Assembly: GCF_016861565.1 (NCBI RefSeq)
Contig: NZ_BOLK01000011.1
Span: 40,661 to 104,660, forward strand
Length of the DNA: 64,000 nucleotides
Source: Secundilactobacillus yichangensis
GTDB taxonomy: Bacteria > Bacillota > Bacilli > Lactobacillales > Lactobacillaceae
Direction of reading: 5' to 3'
Part shown: in pieces, positions 8,293-17,805 of the stretch
Layout: each line of letters starts with the position of its first letter
How positions within the stretch are numbered: position 1 is the stretch's first letter
Position numbers and translations under genes: made by a program
The notes under the pieces: generated by a model
Databases searched by the model: none
Seen by the model: the letters and a program-made list of their open reading frames with translations, nothing else
What the model was told of the DNA's origin: nothing

Positions 8293-10221
8293 ATGTCGAT
8301 CACAAGTCGTTTTTGGATCTCATTGATCCTGTCCCTACCAATGTTGGCGGAAATGATTCTACACCCGTTTGGCTGGATGCTGCCCGGCGGTGAATGGACA
8401 ATGTTAGTGCTGACGACAGTCATTATGGCAGTTTCAGCCGGACCGTTTTGGCAAAGCGCTTGGGCTTCCTTTAAGAAACACCATTCTAATATGGATACAT
8501 TGGTGGCAATTGGAACAGCGACAGCTTATTTTTATAGCGTTTACGCCATGATTACTCATCAAGCTGTTTTCTTTGAGAGCGCCGCCTTTGTGACTACCTT
8601 TGTATTACTGGGTCAGGTGTTTGAGGAACGGATGCGTAACAACGCTTCTAACGCCGTTGAAAAATTAGTCAATCTGCAGGCTAAAGAAGCCAATGTGATG
8701 AGGAATGGTGAGTTGATCAAGATTCCTTTAAGTGAAGTCAGCGTCGGTGATTTGATTCGCGTAAAGCCGGGCGAGAAAATCCCGGTAGACGGTGTTATCA
8801 CTAATGGCAGCTCCGCAATTGATGAATCTATGGTTACGGGTGAAAGTATGCCAGTTGAAAAGCATACTGGTGATCGGGTGATTGGCTCTACGGTCAACAG
8901 TAACGGTACGTTTTTGTTTAAGGCTGAAAAGGTTGGCAGCGACACGATGTTATCGCAGATTGTTGAACTTGTTCGAAAGGCACAGAACAGCCATGCGCCA
9001 ATTCAAAAGTTAACCGATCAAGTTTCCAATATTTTTGTGCCAATTGTTTTGATTCTTGCCATTTTGACCTTTCTCGTTTGGTATGTATTGTTAGGTACTA
9101 GTGTTGCTAACGCTTTGATTTTTGCGGTTTCAGTAGTTGTAATTGCCTGTCCATGTGCGCTGGGGCTGGCAACGCCCACAGCGTTAATGGTGGGCACCGG
9201 CCGTTCTGCTAAAATGGGAATCCTCATTAAGAATGGTGAAGTTCTAGAAGCCGTAAACGATATTACTACTGTAGTCTTTGATAAGACTGGCACCATTACA
9301 ATGGGGAAACCGGCAGTTACTGACATTGTTGGTGATTCACAGCGGGTACTATCTTTAGCGACCAGCTTGGAAGCTGATTCGGAGCACCCATTAGCTGCTG
9401 CCATTTTAGCTAAGGCTAAGGCGGAAAAGGTTTCTCCAACCGCTGTAACGGATTTTCACGCAGTTGAAGGTAAGGGTGTAGAAGCTATAGTGGACGGAAA
9501 AGCAGCTTTCATTGGCAACGATAAGTTACTGACAGATGACTCGGTGTCAGCTGATTTAAAGCAGCGTGCCGTGGCATTGCAGGCGGAAGCAAAGACGGTG
9601 GTTTTTGTGGGTATCGGTGATGAAGTGATTGGCTTGATTGCAATTCAAGACGCATCAAAAGCAACTTCGAAAGAAGCCATTGCTGCTCTAAAAGCACGTG
9701 GTCTCAAGACCGTGATGCTGACGGGTGATAACGAACGAGTGGCTAAGGCGATCGCTGATCAAGTCGGAATCGATTCAGTAATTGCGGATGTCCTACCAGC
9801 TGATAAGGCGAACCGCGTTCAAGAACTTCAGAAAACTGGCAAGGTAGCCTTTGTAGGCGATGGTATTAATGACGCACCAGCTTTGACCGTTGCGGATGTC
9901 GGTATTGCTATGGGGTCGGGTACCGATATTGCCATTGAATCTGGTGGTATCGTACTCGTTAAAAATGACCTCCGCGATGTGGATCGGGCATTGGCAATCA
10001 GTCGTAAAACTTTTAACAGGATCAAGCTCAATTTATTCTGGGCGTTCATTTACAACGTTTTGGGGATTCCTGTTGCAGCGGGAATTTTCTACGGCATTGG
10101 ATTAACTTTGAGCCCGGAGCTGGCGGGCCTCGCGATGGCGTTCAGTTCGCTGTCAGTGGTCACGAGTTCCGTTTTGTTAAACCGTGCCAAAATTACCAGC
10201 AGCGTTTCAAAAGCTGTTTAG
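8293..10221 (+). CDS. copB: Copper-exporting P1B-1 type ATPase without N-terminal metal-binding domains
   Basis: A 642-residue Cu+ P-type ATPase. It has the actuator motif TGES, transmembrane [26 protein letters not shown] and [10 protein letters not shown]. The last helices carry YN ([11 protein letters not shown]) and [12 protein letters not shown], the signature of Cu+ transporters. It starts directly with the membrane domain and lacks HMA domains. It is co-transcribed with the cupredoxin from a promoter carrying two cop boxes. ATG 8293 follows GGTGAG. The symbol copB reflects operon usage; by motif the protein is CopA-like. Confidence 0.9.
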   Translation: MSITSRFWISLILSLPMLAEMILHPFGWMLPGGEWTMLVLTTVIMAVSAGPFWQSAWASFKKHHSNMDTLVAIGTATAYFYSVYAMITHQAVFFESAAFVTTFVLLGQVFEERMRNNASNAVEKLVNLQAKEANVMRNGELIKIPLSEVSVGDLIRVKPGEKIPVDGVITNGSSAIDESMVTGESMPVEKHTGDRVIGSTVNSNGTFLFKAEKVGSDTMLSQIVELVRKAQNSHAPIQKLTDQVSNIFVPIVLILAILTFLVWYVLLGTSVANALIFAVSVVVIACPCALGLATPTALMVGTGRSAKMGILIKNGEVLEAVNDITTVVFDKTGTITMGKPAVTDIVGDSQRVLSLATSLEADSEHPLAAAILAKAKAEKVSPTAVTDFHAVEGKGVEAIVDGKAAFIGNDKLLTDDSVSADLKQRAVALQAEAKTVVFVGIGDEVIGLIAIQDASKATSKEAIAALKARGLKTVMLTGDNERVAKAIADQVGIDSVIADVLPADKANRVQELQKTGKVAFVGDGINDAPALTVADVGIAMGSGTDIAIESGGIVLVKNDLRDVDRALAISRKTFNRIKLNLFWAFIYNVLGIPVAAGIFYGIGLTLSPELAGLAMAFSSLSVVTSSVLLNRAKITSSVSKAV

Positions 10222-10252
10222 TTGAATTTAACGAATCACGTGTCAAAATAAT

Positions 10253-10298
10253 AGCAGCCTAATCATCAGTTAATTAACAGGTGACTAGACTGCTTTTT
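10253..10298 (+). terminator. Terminator after the copper operon
   Basis: AGCAGCCTAATCA pairs with TGACTAGACTGCT with G-U pairs, followed by five T. Confidence 0.7.
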
Positions 10299-10400
10299 AA
10301 AATGGTTAACAATGTGACAACTCTCAGTAATCTCCCATTTTTCTCAAAAAGCTGACCGTTATAATGGTTTGAGTAAACCTTTTGAAAGTAGGAATTGACT

Positions 10401-11717
10401 GTGAAACCAAATGAACCCGCCCCAAAAGGGAATTTTGTCGGTCTTATACCGCTGATTTTCTTTCTTATCCTCTATATTAGTTCGGGAATAATTACTGGCA
10501 GCTTTGATAATATGCCATTGCTAGTGGCAATGATGCTGGCTAGTATCGTTGCCTTTTTGCTGAAAGACGATAATCGTAAGGATACTTTTAACGACAAATT
10601 AACCGTGTTCTTTAAGGGTGCCGGTCAAGAAACTATGATTTTAATGATCATTATTTTTCTGCTGGCCGGCGCCTTCTACTACGTCACGAAATCTATGCAT
10701 GCCGTGGAGACTATTACTGATATTGGGTTAACCTATCTGCCTAAGTCCTTCTTAGTCCCAGGAGTTTTTATACTTGGCTGTATTTTAAGTTTCGCAATGG
10801 GGACCTCTATGGGAACTGTTGCTGCTTTGATGCCAATCGCGGCCAGTATTGCCCAGATGGCACATATCAGTATGCCATTAATGGCTGGAGTGGTGGTCAG
10901 CGGTGCGATGTTCGGTGATGATTTATCACTGATTTCTGGATCGGCCATTGTGTCGGCGAAGACCCAGGGTGTGACGATTTTTGATAAATTCAAAACTAAC
11001 GCTATCATGGTTGTTCCAGCAGTGTTCATTACTATTGTACTATTAATGACCGTTCATGTAGGTCACGCGAACATCAGCAGCCTGGGGACGATTCACTGGC
11101 TGAATATTTTGCCATATATTGTGGTAATCGCATTATCGTTTATGAATATTAACGTGTTAATCGTCCTGCTAATGGGAATTGCGACTGCAACGGTAATTGG
11201 GATTAGTGTCGGTAGTTTCGATTTTATTGGCGCATTAGATTCGATTCATAAAGGGATGCTATCCATGGCTGATATTTCACTGATCTCTATTGTAGTCGGT
11301 GGTTTAGCAGCCTTAATGACGCACATGGGCGGTATTCAGTGGTTATTAAATAAAATCACAAGACACGCCCATGGTGCGCTAGGTGGCAAATTCGCCATTG
11401 CTGCTTTGATTCTCTTACTGGATTTAATTACCACTAATAATACCGTTTCAATTATGATCGCAGGGCCGATCTCCAAGGACCTGTCAGAGACGTACCACAT
11501 TTCGAAGTCGTATACTGCTAGCATTTTGGATATCTTTTCCTGTGTTGGCCAGGGATTGATTCCGTATGGCGGTCAATTGCTAATGGCGGGTGCCATCGCA
11601 CAGGTTTCGGCTGCGTCGATCGTACCATACAGCTGGTATTGCGTGGTATTAGGCATTGTCTCGATTCTTTTCCTAGTCAGCCGATTTTCACCGAAAGCAG
11701 AACGGGTTAAAATTTAA
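10401..11717 (+). CDS. nhaC: NhaC-family Na+/H+ antiporter
   Basis: A 438-residue membrane protein with about 12 helices and NhaC-family features, including SFAMGTSMGTVAALMPIA in the fifth helix region and GAMFGDDLSLISGSA. It exchanges Na+ (or another small cation or organic anion) for H+ at the cell membrane. The family also contains malate/lactate and amine exchangers, so the substrate is not certain. GTG 10401 is preferred over TTG 10395 because the AGGA element lies seven bases before GTG. The gene stands alone between two terminators. Confidence 0.85.
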   Translation: MKPNEPAPKGNFVGLIPLIFFLILYISSGIITGSFDNMPLLVAMMLASIVAFLLKDDNRKDTFNDKLTVFFKGAGQETMILMIIIFLLAGAFYYVTKSMHAVETITDIGLTYLPKSFLVPGVFILGCILSFAMGTSMGTVAALMPIAASIAQMAHISMPLMAGVVVSGAMFGDDLSLISGSAIVSAKTQGVTIFDKFKTNAIMVVPAVFITIVLLMTVHVGHANISSLGTIHWLNILPYIVVIALSFMNINVLIVLLMGIATATVIGISVGSFDFIGALDSIHKGMLSMADISLISIVVGGLAALMTHMGGIQWLLNKITRHAHGALGGKFAIAALILLLDLITTNNTVSIMIAGPISKDLSETYHISKSYTASILDIFSCVGQGLIPYGGQLLMAGAIAQVSAASIVPYSWYCVVLGIVSILFLVSRFSPKAERVKI

Positions 11718-11720
11718 GCT

Positions 11721-11770
11721 AAAAATAACCTGATTTTCCATCCTTATTCATGGAAAATCAGGTTATTTTA
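11721..11770. terminator. Bidirectional terminator nhaC/pepD
   Basis: AAAATAACCTGATTTTCCAT and ATGGAAAATCAGGTTATTTT form a perfect 20-bp stem serving the two convergent genes. Confidence 0.92.
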
Positions 11771-11792
11771 GTTAAGCATCAAATGATAAAAA

Positions 11793-13199
11793 TTAGTCGT
11801 TCAATTGAAATTTCAGTTTCATTTGCGGTTCACCCAGTGCTAACATTTGGCCCAACAGAACGTTAGAGTTCTTCTTGGCAATGTCAGCCATCTGGTTATT
11901 AACCTTTTCGAGGTAAGCAGATAAGTCAGACTGGTTAGCGGATTCTTGGTCAGTCTTGATTTGAAGGTTCCGGCATTGTGCAACGGTGTGTTCTTCAAAC
12001 AGGTTTTCCTGATCTTCAAAAAGTGCGAAGTCGCGATCGCCGATTAAGGCTAGGACGTTTGGCAGCCAGTACATATTGGTTGGATCGCAGTTGCCAGTCG
12101 TATTTTTATAGGATTCTGGTGTATCGGTAACGTTAGCGTAGAAGGGTACGACGGAATTAAAGGTGTTCGGACCAAAGGCAAGCCAGTGAATTCCAGCAAT
12201 TTCGGCTGGAACATCATTGCGAATTTGCAGAATATGCAATTCCTGGTTCCGGTTGATGCCAATTGGACGAAACTGTTTCTTTTGAGCTTCGGTACCGGTA
12301 CCATAGGGATCATATGGTGTATTTTGATAATGAGAACTCAAAACAAACTTCATATCTTCAATGGAGATTTTCTTATTAGTCCGGCAGATAAATGGCAGAT
12401 CCTGATCGATTGGAGTGGTATCAAATTCTGGATTGAAGTACTTTTGACCGTACCATGCCCGCGGGTTGTTGTAGCGGGTATCTTTGATAGTGGCGCTACC
12501 AAAGATGTGACGTAAATTAACCTGATCCTTGTCTGGATTCATATGGTACTTTTCAATCATGTCAGGCAGATCTTTCGCGAATAAGGTGTCGTCTGAATTG
12601 AAGTCGAATTGATCAATGTTCAGACGGTTAGGTGCGATGACGTAAGCATCGTCCGGGATCCGAATGGCAGCCCAGTGATGACCGCCGATCGATTCAAAGT
12701 ACCAAACCTCATCCTTATCGGAGAAAGCCATGGCGTTCATTTCATAGGTCCCATACTTTTCCAGCAAACTGCCTAAACGTTCAACGCCTTCACGTGCTGA
12801 ATGGCTGTAAGGTAGGGTAATGGCTGTGATATCTTCTTCACCGAGGCCCTCTTCAACTAATGGATCCACACCTAAAATACGAGAATTTGTAGTGATGGTT
12901 TCGGTAGCCGTCATTGCAACATTATCACTGTTAATTCCGGCAGCAGCCCAGATACCGTCATCTTCCACCGCATTAGGCGTTGAGGTATAACGTAATGGAT
13001 TATCCGGTAAATCAATTTCAAATTTGCTTAGAACCGCTTTGTAATGCCGAGGCTGGTCTTCGGGATTAACGACAACAAATTTTTGCGGGTTTAATGGACC
13101 GGCACCGTCCTCATTTCTTGCAATTATAGTGGAACCATCAATTGAAGCTTTCTTACCCACTAGCATCGTGGTGCAAGAGCCCTTGATCCGTTTAGTCAT
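11793..13199 (-). CDS. pepD: C69-family dipeptidase
   Basis: A 468-residue cytoplasmic dipeptidase of peptidase family C69 (PepD/PepDA), which hydrolyses a broad range of dipeptides. The catalytic cysteine is C9 in [11 protein letters not shown], followed by the conserved [12 protein letters not shown]. The usual family length is about 470, so the gene appears intact. ATG 13199 follows AAAGGAAG with normal spacing. The ORF is monocistronic and converges on nhaC. Confidence 0.9.
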   Translation of the reverse strand: MTKRIKGSCTTMLVGKKASIDGSTIIARNEDGAGPLNPQKFVVVNPEDQPRHYKAVLSKFEIDLPDNPLRYTSTPNAVEDDGIWAAAGINSDNVAMTATETITTNSRILGVDPLVEEGLGEEDITAITLPYSHSAREGVERLGSLLEKYGTYEMNAMAFSDKDEVWYFESIGGHHWAAIRIPDDAYVIAPNRLNIDQFDFNSDDTLFAKDLPDMIEKYHMNPDKDQVNLRHIFGSATIKDTRYNNPRAWYGQKYFNPEFDTTPIDQDLPFICRTNKKISIEDMKFVLSSHYQNTPYDPYGTGTEAQKKQFRPIGINRNQELHILQIRNDVPAEIAGIHWLAFGPNTFNSVVPFYANVTDTPESYKNTTGNCDPTNMYWLPNVLALIGDRDFALFEDQENLFEEHTVAQCRNLQIKTDQESANQSDLSAYLEKVNNQMADIAKKNSNVLLGQMLALGEPQMKLKFQLND

Positions 13200-13281
13200 G
13201 CAAACACTTCCTTTAATTTAATTACTACTCCATTGTATCACGTTGGTTTATAACAGCTGTGTTTACTAACAATAACTTAAA

Positions 13282-13297
13282 TGTTTCATGTGGAACA
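13282..13297. promoter_or_regulatory. parS-like 16-mer, copy 1
   Basis: TGTTTCATGTGGAACA differs from the Bacillus-type ParB site TGTTTCACGTGGAACA by one base (central C to T). It lies in the intergenic region between pepD and the yitT-type gene. Confidence 0.45.
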
Positions 13298-13397
13298 ATT
13301 CCTGTAAATAAGAGCGGTTTGTCAGTCAAACAAGGTTGATTTAATTAATCTCCATAGCGTAAAGTATATAGTAAAGGGACATGAGGAGAGCTTGTAA

Positions 13398-14228
13398 TTG
13401 AAATCAATCGTTAAAAACGGTATACAAATAATTCTCGGTGCGATGATTTATGCGCTGGCAATTAACTATTTTCTGATTCCTAATCGAATCGGTGAGGGTG
13501 GTGTTACCGGTTTAACAGCACTGGGATACTATACCTTTAAAATTTCACCTGCACTGACCAACATCGTCTTAAACGGAATTTTGGTATTAGTCGGCTTTAA
13601 ATTATTAAAACGGGAGACGGTCTTTTATTCGCTATGGGCGGTTCTTTGGATCAGTATTTTTCTAAGGGTACCGGTTTTTATGCCGTACCATACTAGCCAG
13701 ACAGTGATTGCGGCGATTGCTGGCGGAGTCTTGATGGGAATCTCAATGGGACTAATTTTTCGTGCCAAGGGGACAATTGCAGGGAGTACCATACTGGCTA
13801 AAATTGTTAACCGTTACTTAGGCATCCGAAATGGGTCAGCCATGCTGTTTTTTGATTTGATTGTGGCCATCCCGTCCGGATTGGTCATCGGATTTCAAAA
13901 CATGTTATTAACGGTTATGGAACTATATGTTTCGGCGGTTGTGCTGAATAAATACTTGGATGCAGTAGGTGCCAAGCGTTCAGTACTCGTGCTTTCAAAT
14001 CATAATCAAGACATTGGGAAAGCTTTGTCTGCTAATTTGGGGCAGGGTGTCACGATGCTGAAGGCAACCGGTTTTTATAGCCAACAGGATATGGATGCAC
14101 TGCTATACATTTGCAGCAATCGAGACTGGACTGCAGTTATGCCGATCATTATGTCAGTAGATCCGGAGGCGTTAGTCGTGACGGATCAGGTTCGCAGTGT
14201 CCGTGGTAGCCATTTACCGGATCTGTAA
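13398..14228 (+). CDS. YitT family membrane protein (DUF161 plus DUF2179)
   Basis: A 276-residue protein with five or six N-terminal helices typical of the YitT/DUF161 family (NYFLIPNRIGEGGVTGLTAL). A cytoplasmic DUF2179 domain lies at about 190-276 (GVTMLKATGFYSQQDMDALLYI). The function of this family is not established. Start TTG 13398 is supported by GAGGAGAG seven bases upstream. It has its own terminator. Confidence 0.85.
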   Translation: MKSIVKNGIQIILGAMIYALAINYFLIPNRIGEGGVTGLTALGYYTFKISPALTNIVLNGILVLVGFKLLKRETVFYSLWAVLWISIFLRVPVFMPYHTSQTVIAAIAGGVLMGISMGLIFRAKGTIAGSTILAKIVNRYLGIRNGSAMLFFDLIVAIPSGLVIGFQNMLLTVMELYVSAVVLNKYLDAVGAKRSVLVLSNHNQDIGKALSANLGQGVTMLKATGFYSQQDMDALLYICSNRDWTAVMPIIMSVDPEALVVTDQVRSVRGSHLPDL

Positions 14229-14244
14229 TTAAATAGTTCAGGAA

Positions 14245-14275
14245 GAAGCACCATTGAAAAAAAGGTGCTTTTTAA
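14245..14275 (+). terminator. Terminator after the yitT-type gene
   Basis: AAGCACC pairs with GGTGCTT around an A-rich loop, followed by T residues. Confidence 0.8.
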
Positions 14276-14285
14276 TTTCAAGTAG

Positions 14286-14303
14286 TTTTAGGATACCCTA
14301 AAA
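14286..14303. promoter_or_regulatory. Perfect 18-bp palindrome, DtxR/MntR-like box
   Basis: TTTTAGGATACCCTAAAA is a 7-4-7 inverted repeat. Two imperfect versions lie between the P-type ATPase and mntH-2 (17654-17671 and 17717-17734). It stands about 30 bases before the small gene at 14336. The identity of the regulator is inferred. Confidence 0.55.
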
Positions 14304-14335
14304 TATGTTATTATGTAGCATGGAGGTGGAAAATA

Positions 14336-14566
14336 ATGACAACTATTTACATGCATCCGACGGCCCATTTCGAAAGAGTTAATTTATCTGATGGCAGTAA
14401 AGCAGCAGTCAACGTCGTAAAGACCCCCAAAGGGCAACGTTATCAGTTTTTGTTTAACGGTCATATGCATCCCAATTTCTGGTGCGACCAACCCATAAAG
14501 AATGGTCAAACAATCAATGTTACGTCGATCGATGGACCAGAGAAATTTCAAATTGAATTACGTTGA
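14336..14566 (+). CDS. Small uncharacterised protein behind an MntR-like box
   Basis: A 76-residue soluble protein with no signal peptide or membrane helix, not assignable to a family. It is rich in beta-forming residues. HMHPNFWC (residues 43-50) places two His and one Cys within eight residues, which could bind metal. The C-terminal part GQTINVTSIDGPEKFQIE resembles a small beta-barrel. GGAGGTGG precedes ATG 14336 with good spacing. The upstream perfect palindrome and the neighbouring metal ATPase and mntH-2 suggest a role in manganese homeostasis, by context only. Confidence 0.7.
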   Translation: MTTIYMHPTAHFERVNLSDGSKAAVNVVKTPKGQRYQFLFNGHMHPNFWCDQPIKNGQTINVTSIDGPEKFQIELR

Positions 14567-14659
14567 TAAGTTGAAACATGGTCATATGTTAGTAGCGGAT
14601 ATGTGGGAATATTTCAGATTAGCAGCCTAAAGATAGTGGGATTATGTCCCGGGAAATAC

Positions 14660-14705
14660 AAAAGCAAGGATACCAACCATTTTTGATTGATATCCTTGCT
14701 TTTGT
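14660..14705. terminator. Terminator, probably bidirectional
   Basis: AAAAGCAAGGATA pairs with TATCCTTGCTTTT and is flanked by A and T runs. It lies between the small gene and the convergent P-type ATPase gene. Confidence 0.85.
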
Positions 14706-14716
14706 TTATTCAGGAC

Positions 14717-17458
14717 TTAACTGATACGATCCTTATGAAGATGGTCCCAGCGCATTCTAAATAGTTTGACGATTTCGGTGACGACTAAAACAATGAAGCC
14801 CATGATAATTGGAATCCCCCAGCCATAGTGGAAGTTAATGGCAGTGGTGTGGAAGACACCCTGCATGAATGGCAAGTAAATAATTGCCAGCTGCAGGATA
14901 ATGAGCAAACCGATGATATAAAAGGCCATCTTATTCTGGAAGAAATACTTTGAGATAACTGGGTGGTTATTTCGCAAATTGAATAGGTAGAAGATCTTAC
15001 CAAAAATCACAATGTTCAATGTCATGGTGCTGCCCATCAAAGCTGTAATGCCATGCCCAACCAGCATATCGTAAGCGAAGATACCTAAGCCGGCAATCAA
15101 CAGTGAAACGTAGATTACCTCAACTACATCCATCTTTGATAGGATACCGGCTTTAACGTCTCGGGGACCGCGGAACATAATCCCGGATTCAACCGGCTCG
15201 AAAATGAAAGCAAACTGAATCGTTAAGGCGGATACCATGTTGATCCACAGCAGCTGCGTCGGGTATAGCGGTAATGACTGATCCATAATGATACTTAAAA
15301 CCACAATCAGGCCTTCAGCAAAGCTAGTTGGTAACAGGAACCGAATGGTTTTACGAATATTATCGAAAACGTGTCGGCCTTCCTTAACGGCTGCCAAGAT
15401 AGTGGTGAAGTCATCGTCGGCAAGCACCATGTCCGCGGCACCTTTAGCCACATCAGTTCCTTTGATACCCATGGCGACACCGATATCAGCCTGCTTTAGA
15501 GCAGGGGCATCGTTGACACCGTCACCGGTCATTGAAACCACGTGGCCGAGAGATTGCTGAGCACGAACGATCCGCAGCTTATCCGCTGGCGTTGTCCTGG
15601 CAAACACAGTGTAGTTATCAATCACATCAGCGAGTTCATCGTCTGAGAGCTGGTTCAATTCCGGTCCGGTAATGGCTTGAGGAGTGTCAGAAAGGTTTAG
15701 CTGGCGGGCAATTGCTGCAGCGGTTTCTGGATCATCACCGGTGATCATTTTAACTTGAATGCCGGCATACCTCAGTTTTTTAACGGCGTTGGCGACTTCT
15801 GGGCGTGGAGGATCAATGATTCCAACTAGGCCAACCAACGTTAACCCTTTACCAATCATATTCGGATCAATTTCGGTAATTTCCTGGGAAATAACCTGAT
15901 AACCTAGGGCGACCACTCGTTTACCTTGGCGGGTTAGCTGGCTCATCTGTTCAGCCATGGCTCCGGTGTTAACCTTGCCACCCTGGTCTTGAATCAATTT
16001 AGCCAGGGTTTGAGGGGCACCCTTCACCATCAGGATACGCTGACCATTGTAATCAACGAGTCGAGCAGAATAGCGGAAGGCTGAATCGAAAGGCAATGAG
16101 TCGATTTCATTCACTGTCGGCTCGTCGTGGTTTAGCTTATGAAATAGTGCTGTTAGGGCGCCATCGGTTGGTTCTCCGGTCAGTACCCATTGACCGTCTT
16201 CTTCATTAAAGACGGCATCGGAAGTTTGACCTGCAATTTGAACTAACCAGTTTAAATGTTCATTATGCTGCCAATCAACGGGCTGACCGTTGGGATCTTG
16301 AATCTGGCCTTCAGAATCATAGCCAACACCGGATACTTGATATTGATGTTCCGGTGTCAGGATATCGGTAACGGTCATTTCGTTTTTAGTTAAGGTACCC
16401 GTTTTATCCGTATTAACGATATCCACAGCACCAAGTGTTTCCACCGCAGGGAGGGTTTTAACGATGGCGTTTTGCCTCGTTAACTGCCGAGTCCCCATAG
16501 CTAGGACAACTGAGGTACTTGCTGGTAGGCCTTCAGGCATTGAACCAACAACCATGGTGATAACCGCAATCAGCAGAGTTGGCAGACTGTAAACGTGAAT
16601 TACTGCCCCTAAGACGAAGAGCAAGATAGCAGCGACCACAATGGCGATGGAAAGACCGACACCTAGACGGTTCAGATTTTGCATCAATGGTGTTGGCTTG
16701 GCCTTAACTTCAGCCACGTCTTGTTGAATCTTACCGATTTCGGTATGAACACCGGTGGCAACGACCACGCCTAACCCAGAACCGCTAGTAACAGCTGTGG
16801 ACGCGAAGGCTTGATTACGGCGTTCAGCTAGGGGAACGGTCTCGGCGTCGATGGGTTCTTCAATTTTCTCCACTGAATCTGTTTCACCAGTTAGTACTGA
16901 TTCTTGAATGTTTAAATTATCAGCTTCAATTAGCCTCAGATCAGCTGGAACTGAATCGCCAGCTTCTAGCCGTACGAGATCGCCTGGAACTAATTCTCGG
17001 GAGGGCAAGGTGATTTTCTGACCGTCACGGATCACAAAACTCTCCGAGACCAATAAGTCTTTAATTTTTGCTAACGCGTTGTCAGCGGAAATTTCCTGAA
17101 AATATCCAATAAACGCATTAGCGATAATCACCAGTCCAATAACGATGGAATCGGAATAGCGGTGCAGTACAAAGGTAATGATGGCCGCCGCTAATAAAAT
17201 GTAGATGATACTGTTGTTGAACTGTTTAATAAACCGCAACAAATTTGATTCTTTCTTTGCTTCCAACTCGTTGGGACCATGTTCTGCAAAGCGTTTCTTA
17301 GCTTCAGCCGTGCTGAGCCCGTCTTCACAGTTAGTCTGCCAGTGCTGTTCTAGTTCAGAAGTCGATTGGCGCCAAATTTGTTGCTGGCTGGGTCCGGCGT
17401 CCTTTTTTTCGTCGGTTGCCGTGGGTGTAACTTGATTATTATCTGACTGAGTTGCCAT
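14717..17458 (-). CDS. P2-type (Ca2+/Mn2+-ATPase-like) cation-transporting ATPase
   Basis: A 913-residue P-type ATPase of the PMR1/SERCA-like branch. A cation-ATPase N-domain (EQHWQTNCEDGLSTAEAKKR) is followed by actuator motif TGET, helix-4 motif MPEGLPAS, DKTGTLTKNE, TGDDPETAAA and TGDGVNDAPALKQADIG. Ten helices are expected. Helix 6 reads NMVSALTIQFAF, lacking the Asp used by Ca2+ and Mn2+ pumps at that place. Transport direction and ion are therefore open. ATG 17458 follows AAAGGATG. It is divergent from mntH-2, and the intergenic region holds two MntR-like boxes. Confidence 0.85.
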   Translation of the reverse strand: MATQSDNNQVTPTATDEKKDAGPSQQQIWRQSTSELEQHWQTNCEDGLSTAEAKKRFAEHGPNELEAKKESNLLRFIKQFNNSIIYILLAAAIITFVLHRYSDSIVIGLVIIANAFIGYFQEISADNALAKIKDLLVSESFVIRDGQKITLPSRELVPGDLVRLEAGDSVPADLRLIEADNLNIQESVLTGETDSVEKIEEPIDAETVPLAERRNQAFASTAVTSGSGLGVVVATGVHTEIGKIQQDVAEVKAKPTPLMQNLNRLGVGLSIAIVVAAILLFVLGAVIHVYSLPTLLIAVITMVVGSMPEGLPASTSVVLAMGTRQLTRQNAIVKTLPAVETLGAVDIVNTDKTGTLTKNEMTVTDILTPEHQYQVSGVGYDSEGQIQDPNGQPVDWQHNEHLNWLVQIAGQTSDAVFNEEDGQWVLTGEPTDGALTALFHKLNHDEPTVNEIDSLPFDSAFRYSARLVDYNGQRILMVKGAPQTLAKLIQDQGGKVNTGAMAEQMSQLTRQGKRVVALGYQVISQEITEIDPNMIGKGLTLVGLVGIIDPPRPEVANAVKKLRYAGIQVKMITGDDPETAAAIARQLNLSDTPQAITGPELNQLSDDELADVIDNYTVFARTTPADKLRIVRAQQSLGHVVSMTGDGVNDAPALKQADIGVAMGIKGTDVAKGAADMVLADDDFTTILAAVKEGRHVFDNIRKTIRFLLPTSFAEGLIVVLSIIMDQSLPLYPTQLLWINMVSALTIQFAFIFEPVESGIMFRGPRDVKAGILSKMDVVEVIYVSLLIAGLGIFAYDMLVGHGITALMGSTMTLNIVIFGKIFYLFNLRNNHPVISKYFFQNKMAFYIIGLLIILQLAIIYLPFMQGVFHTTAINFHYGWGIPIIMGFIVLVVTEIVKLFRMRWDHLHKDRIS

Positions 17459-17653
17459 ATATGAATCATCCTTTCGTGATTAACGGTTGATTAACGGTCT
17501 GGTAATGCCAAATTGACGAATAATTCTCTCAATATTAATCCCTTCTTTCTTTATTTCTATGTATTAGATTAAATATTAATAATGGAAAATACAAGTTAAA
17601 ATGCCTTAAAATCGGATAGTTTGCCCAGATTGTAAAAAAAAAAATTTAAAATA

Positions 17654-17767
17654 TTTTAGGCACGGCTAAAGTGTGTTCTCTTATGCATGAAAGCGTCCTC
17701 ATAAGTAGTAGAAAATGTTAAGGAACACCTAAATTCTATTTTACAAACGTAAAATAAAATGTACAAT
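17654..17767. promoter_or_regulatory. mntH-2 regulatory region: two MntR-like boxes, a second palindrome and promoter
   Basis: Box A at 17654-17671 and box B at 17717-17734 (GTTAAGGAACACCTAAAT) resemble the perfect TTTTAGGnnnnCCTAAAA at 14286. A separate perfect palindrome TTTTACAAACGTAAAA (17739-17754) covers the -35 of a promoter TTTACA (17740-17745), 16 bp, TACAAT (17762-17767). The divergent ATPase gene shares this 340-bp region. Confidence 0.55.
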
Positions 17768-17805
17768 AAACATGCTTAACAAATTCATGAAGGGTGGCAC
17801 TTATT

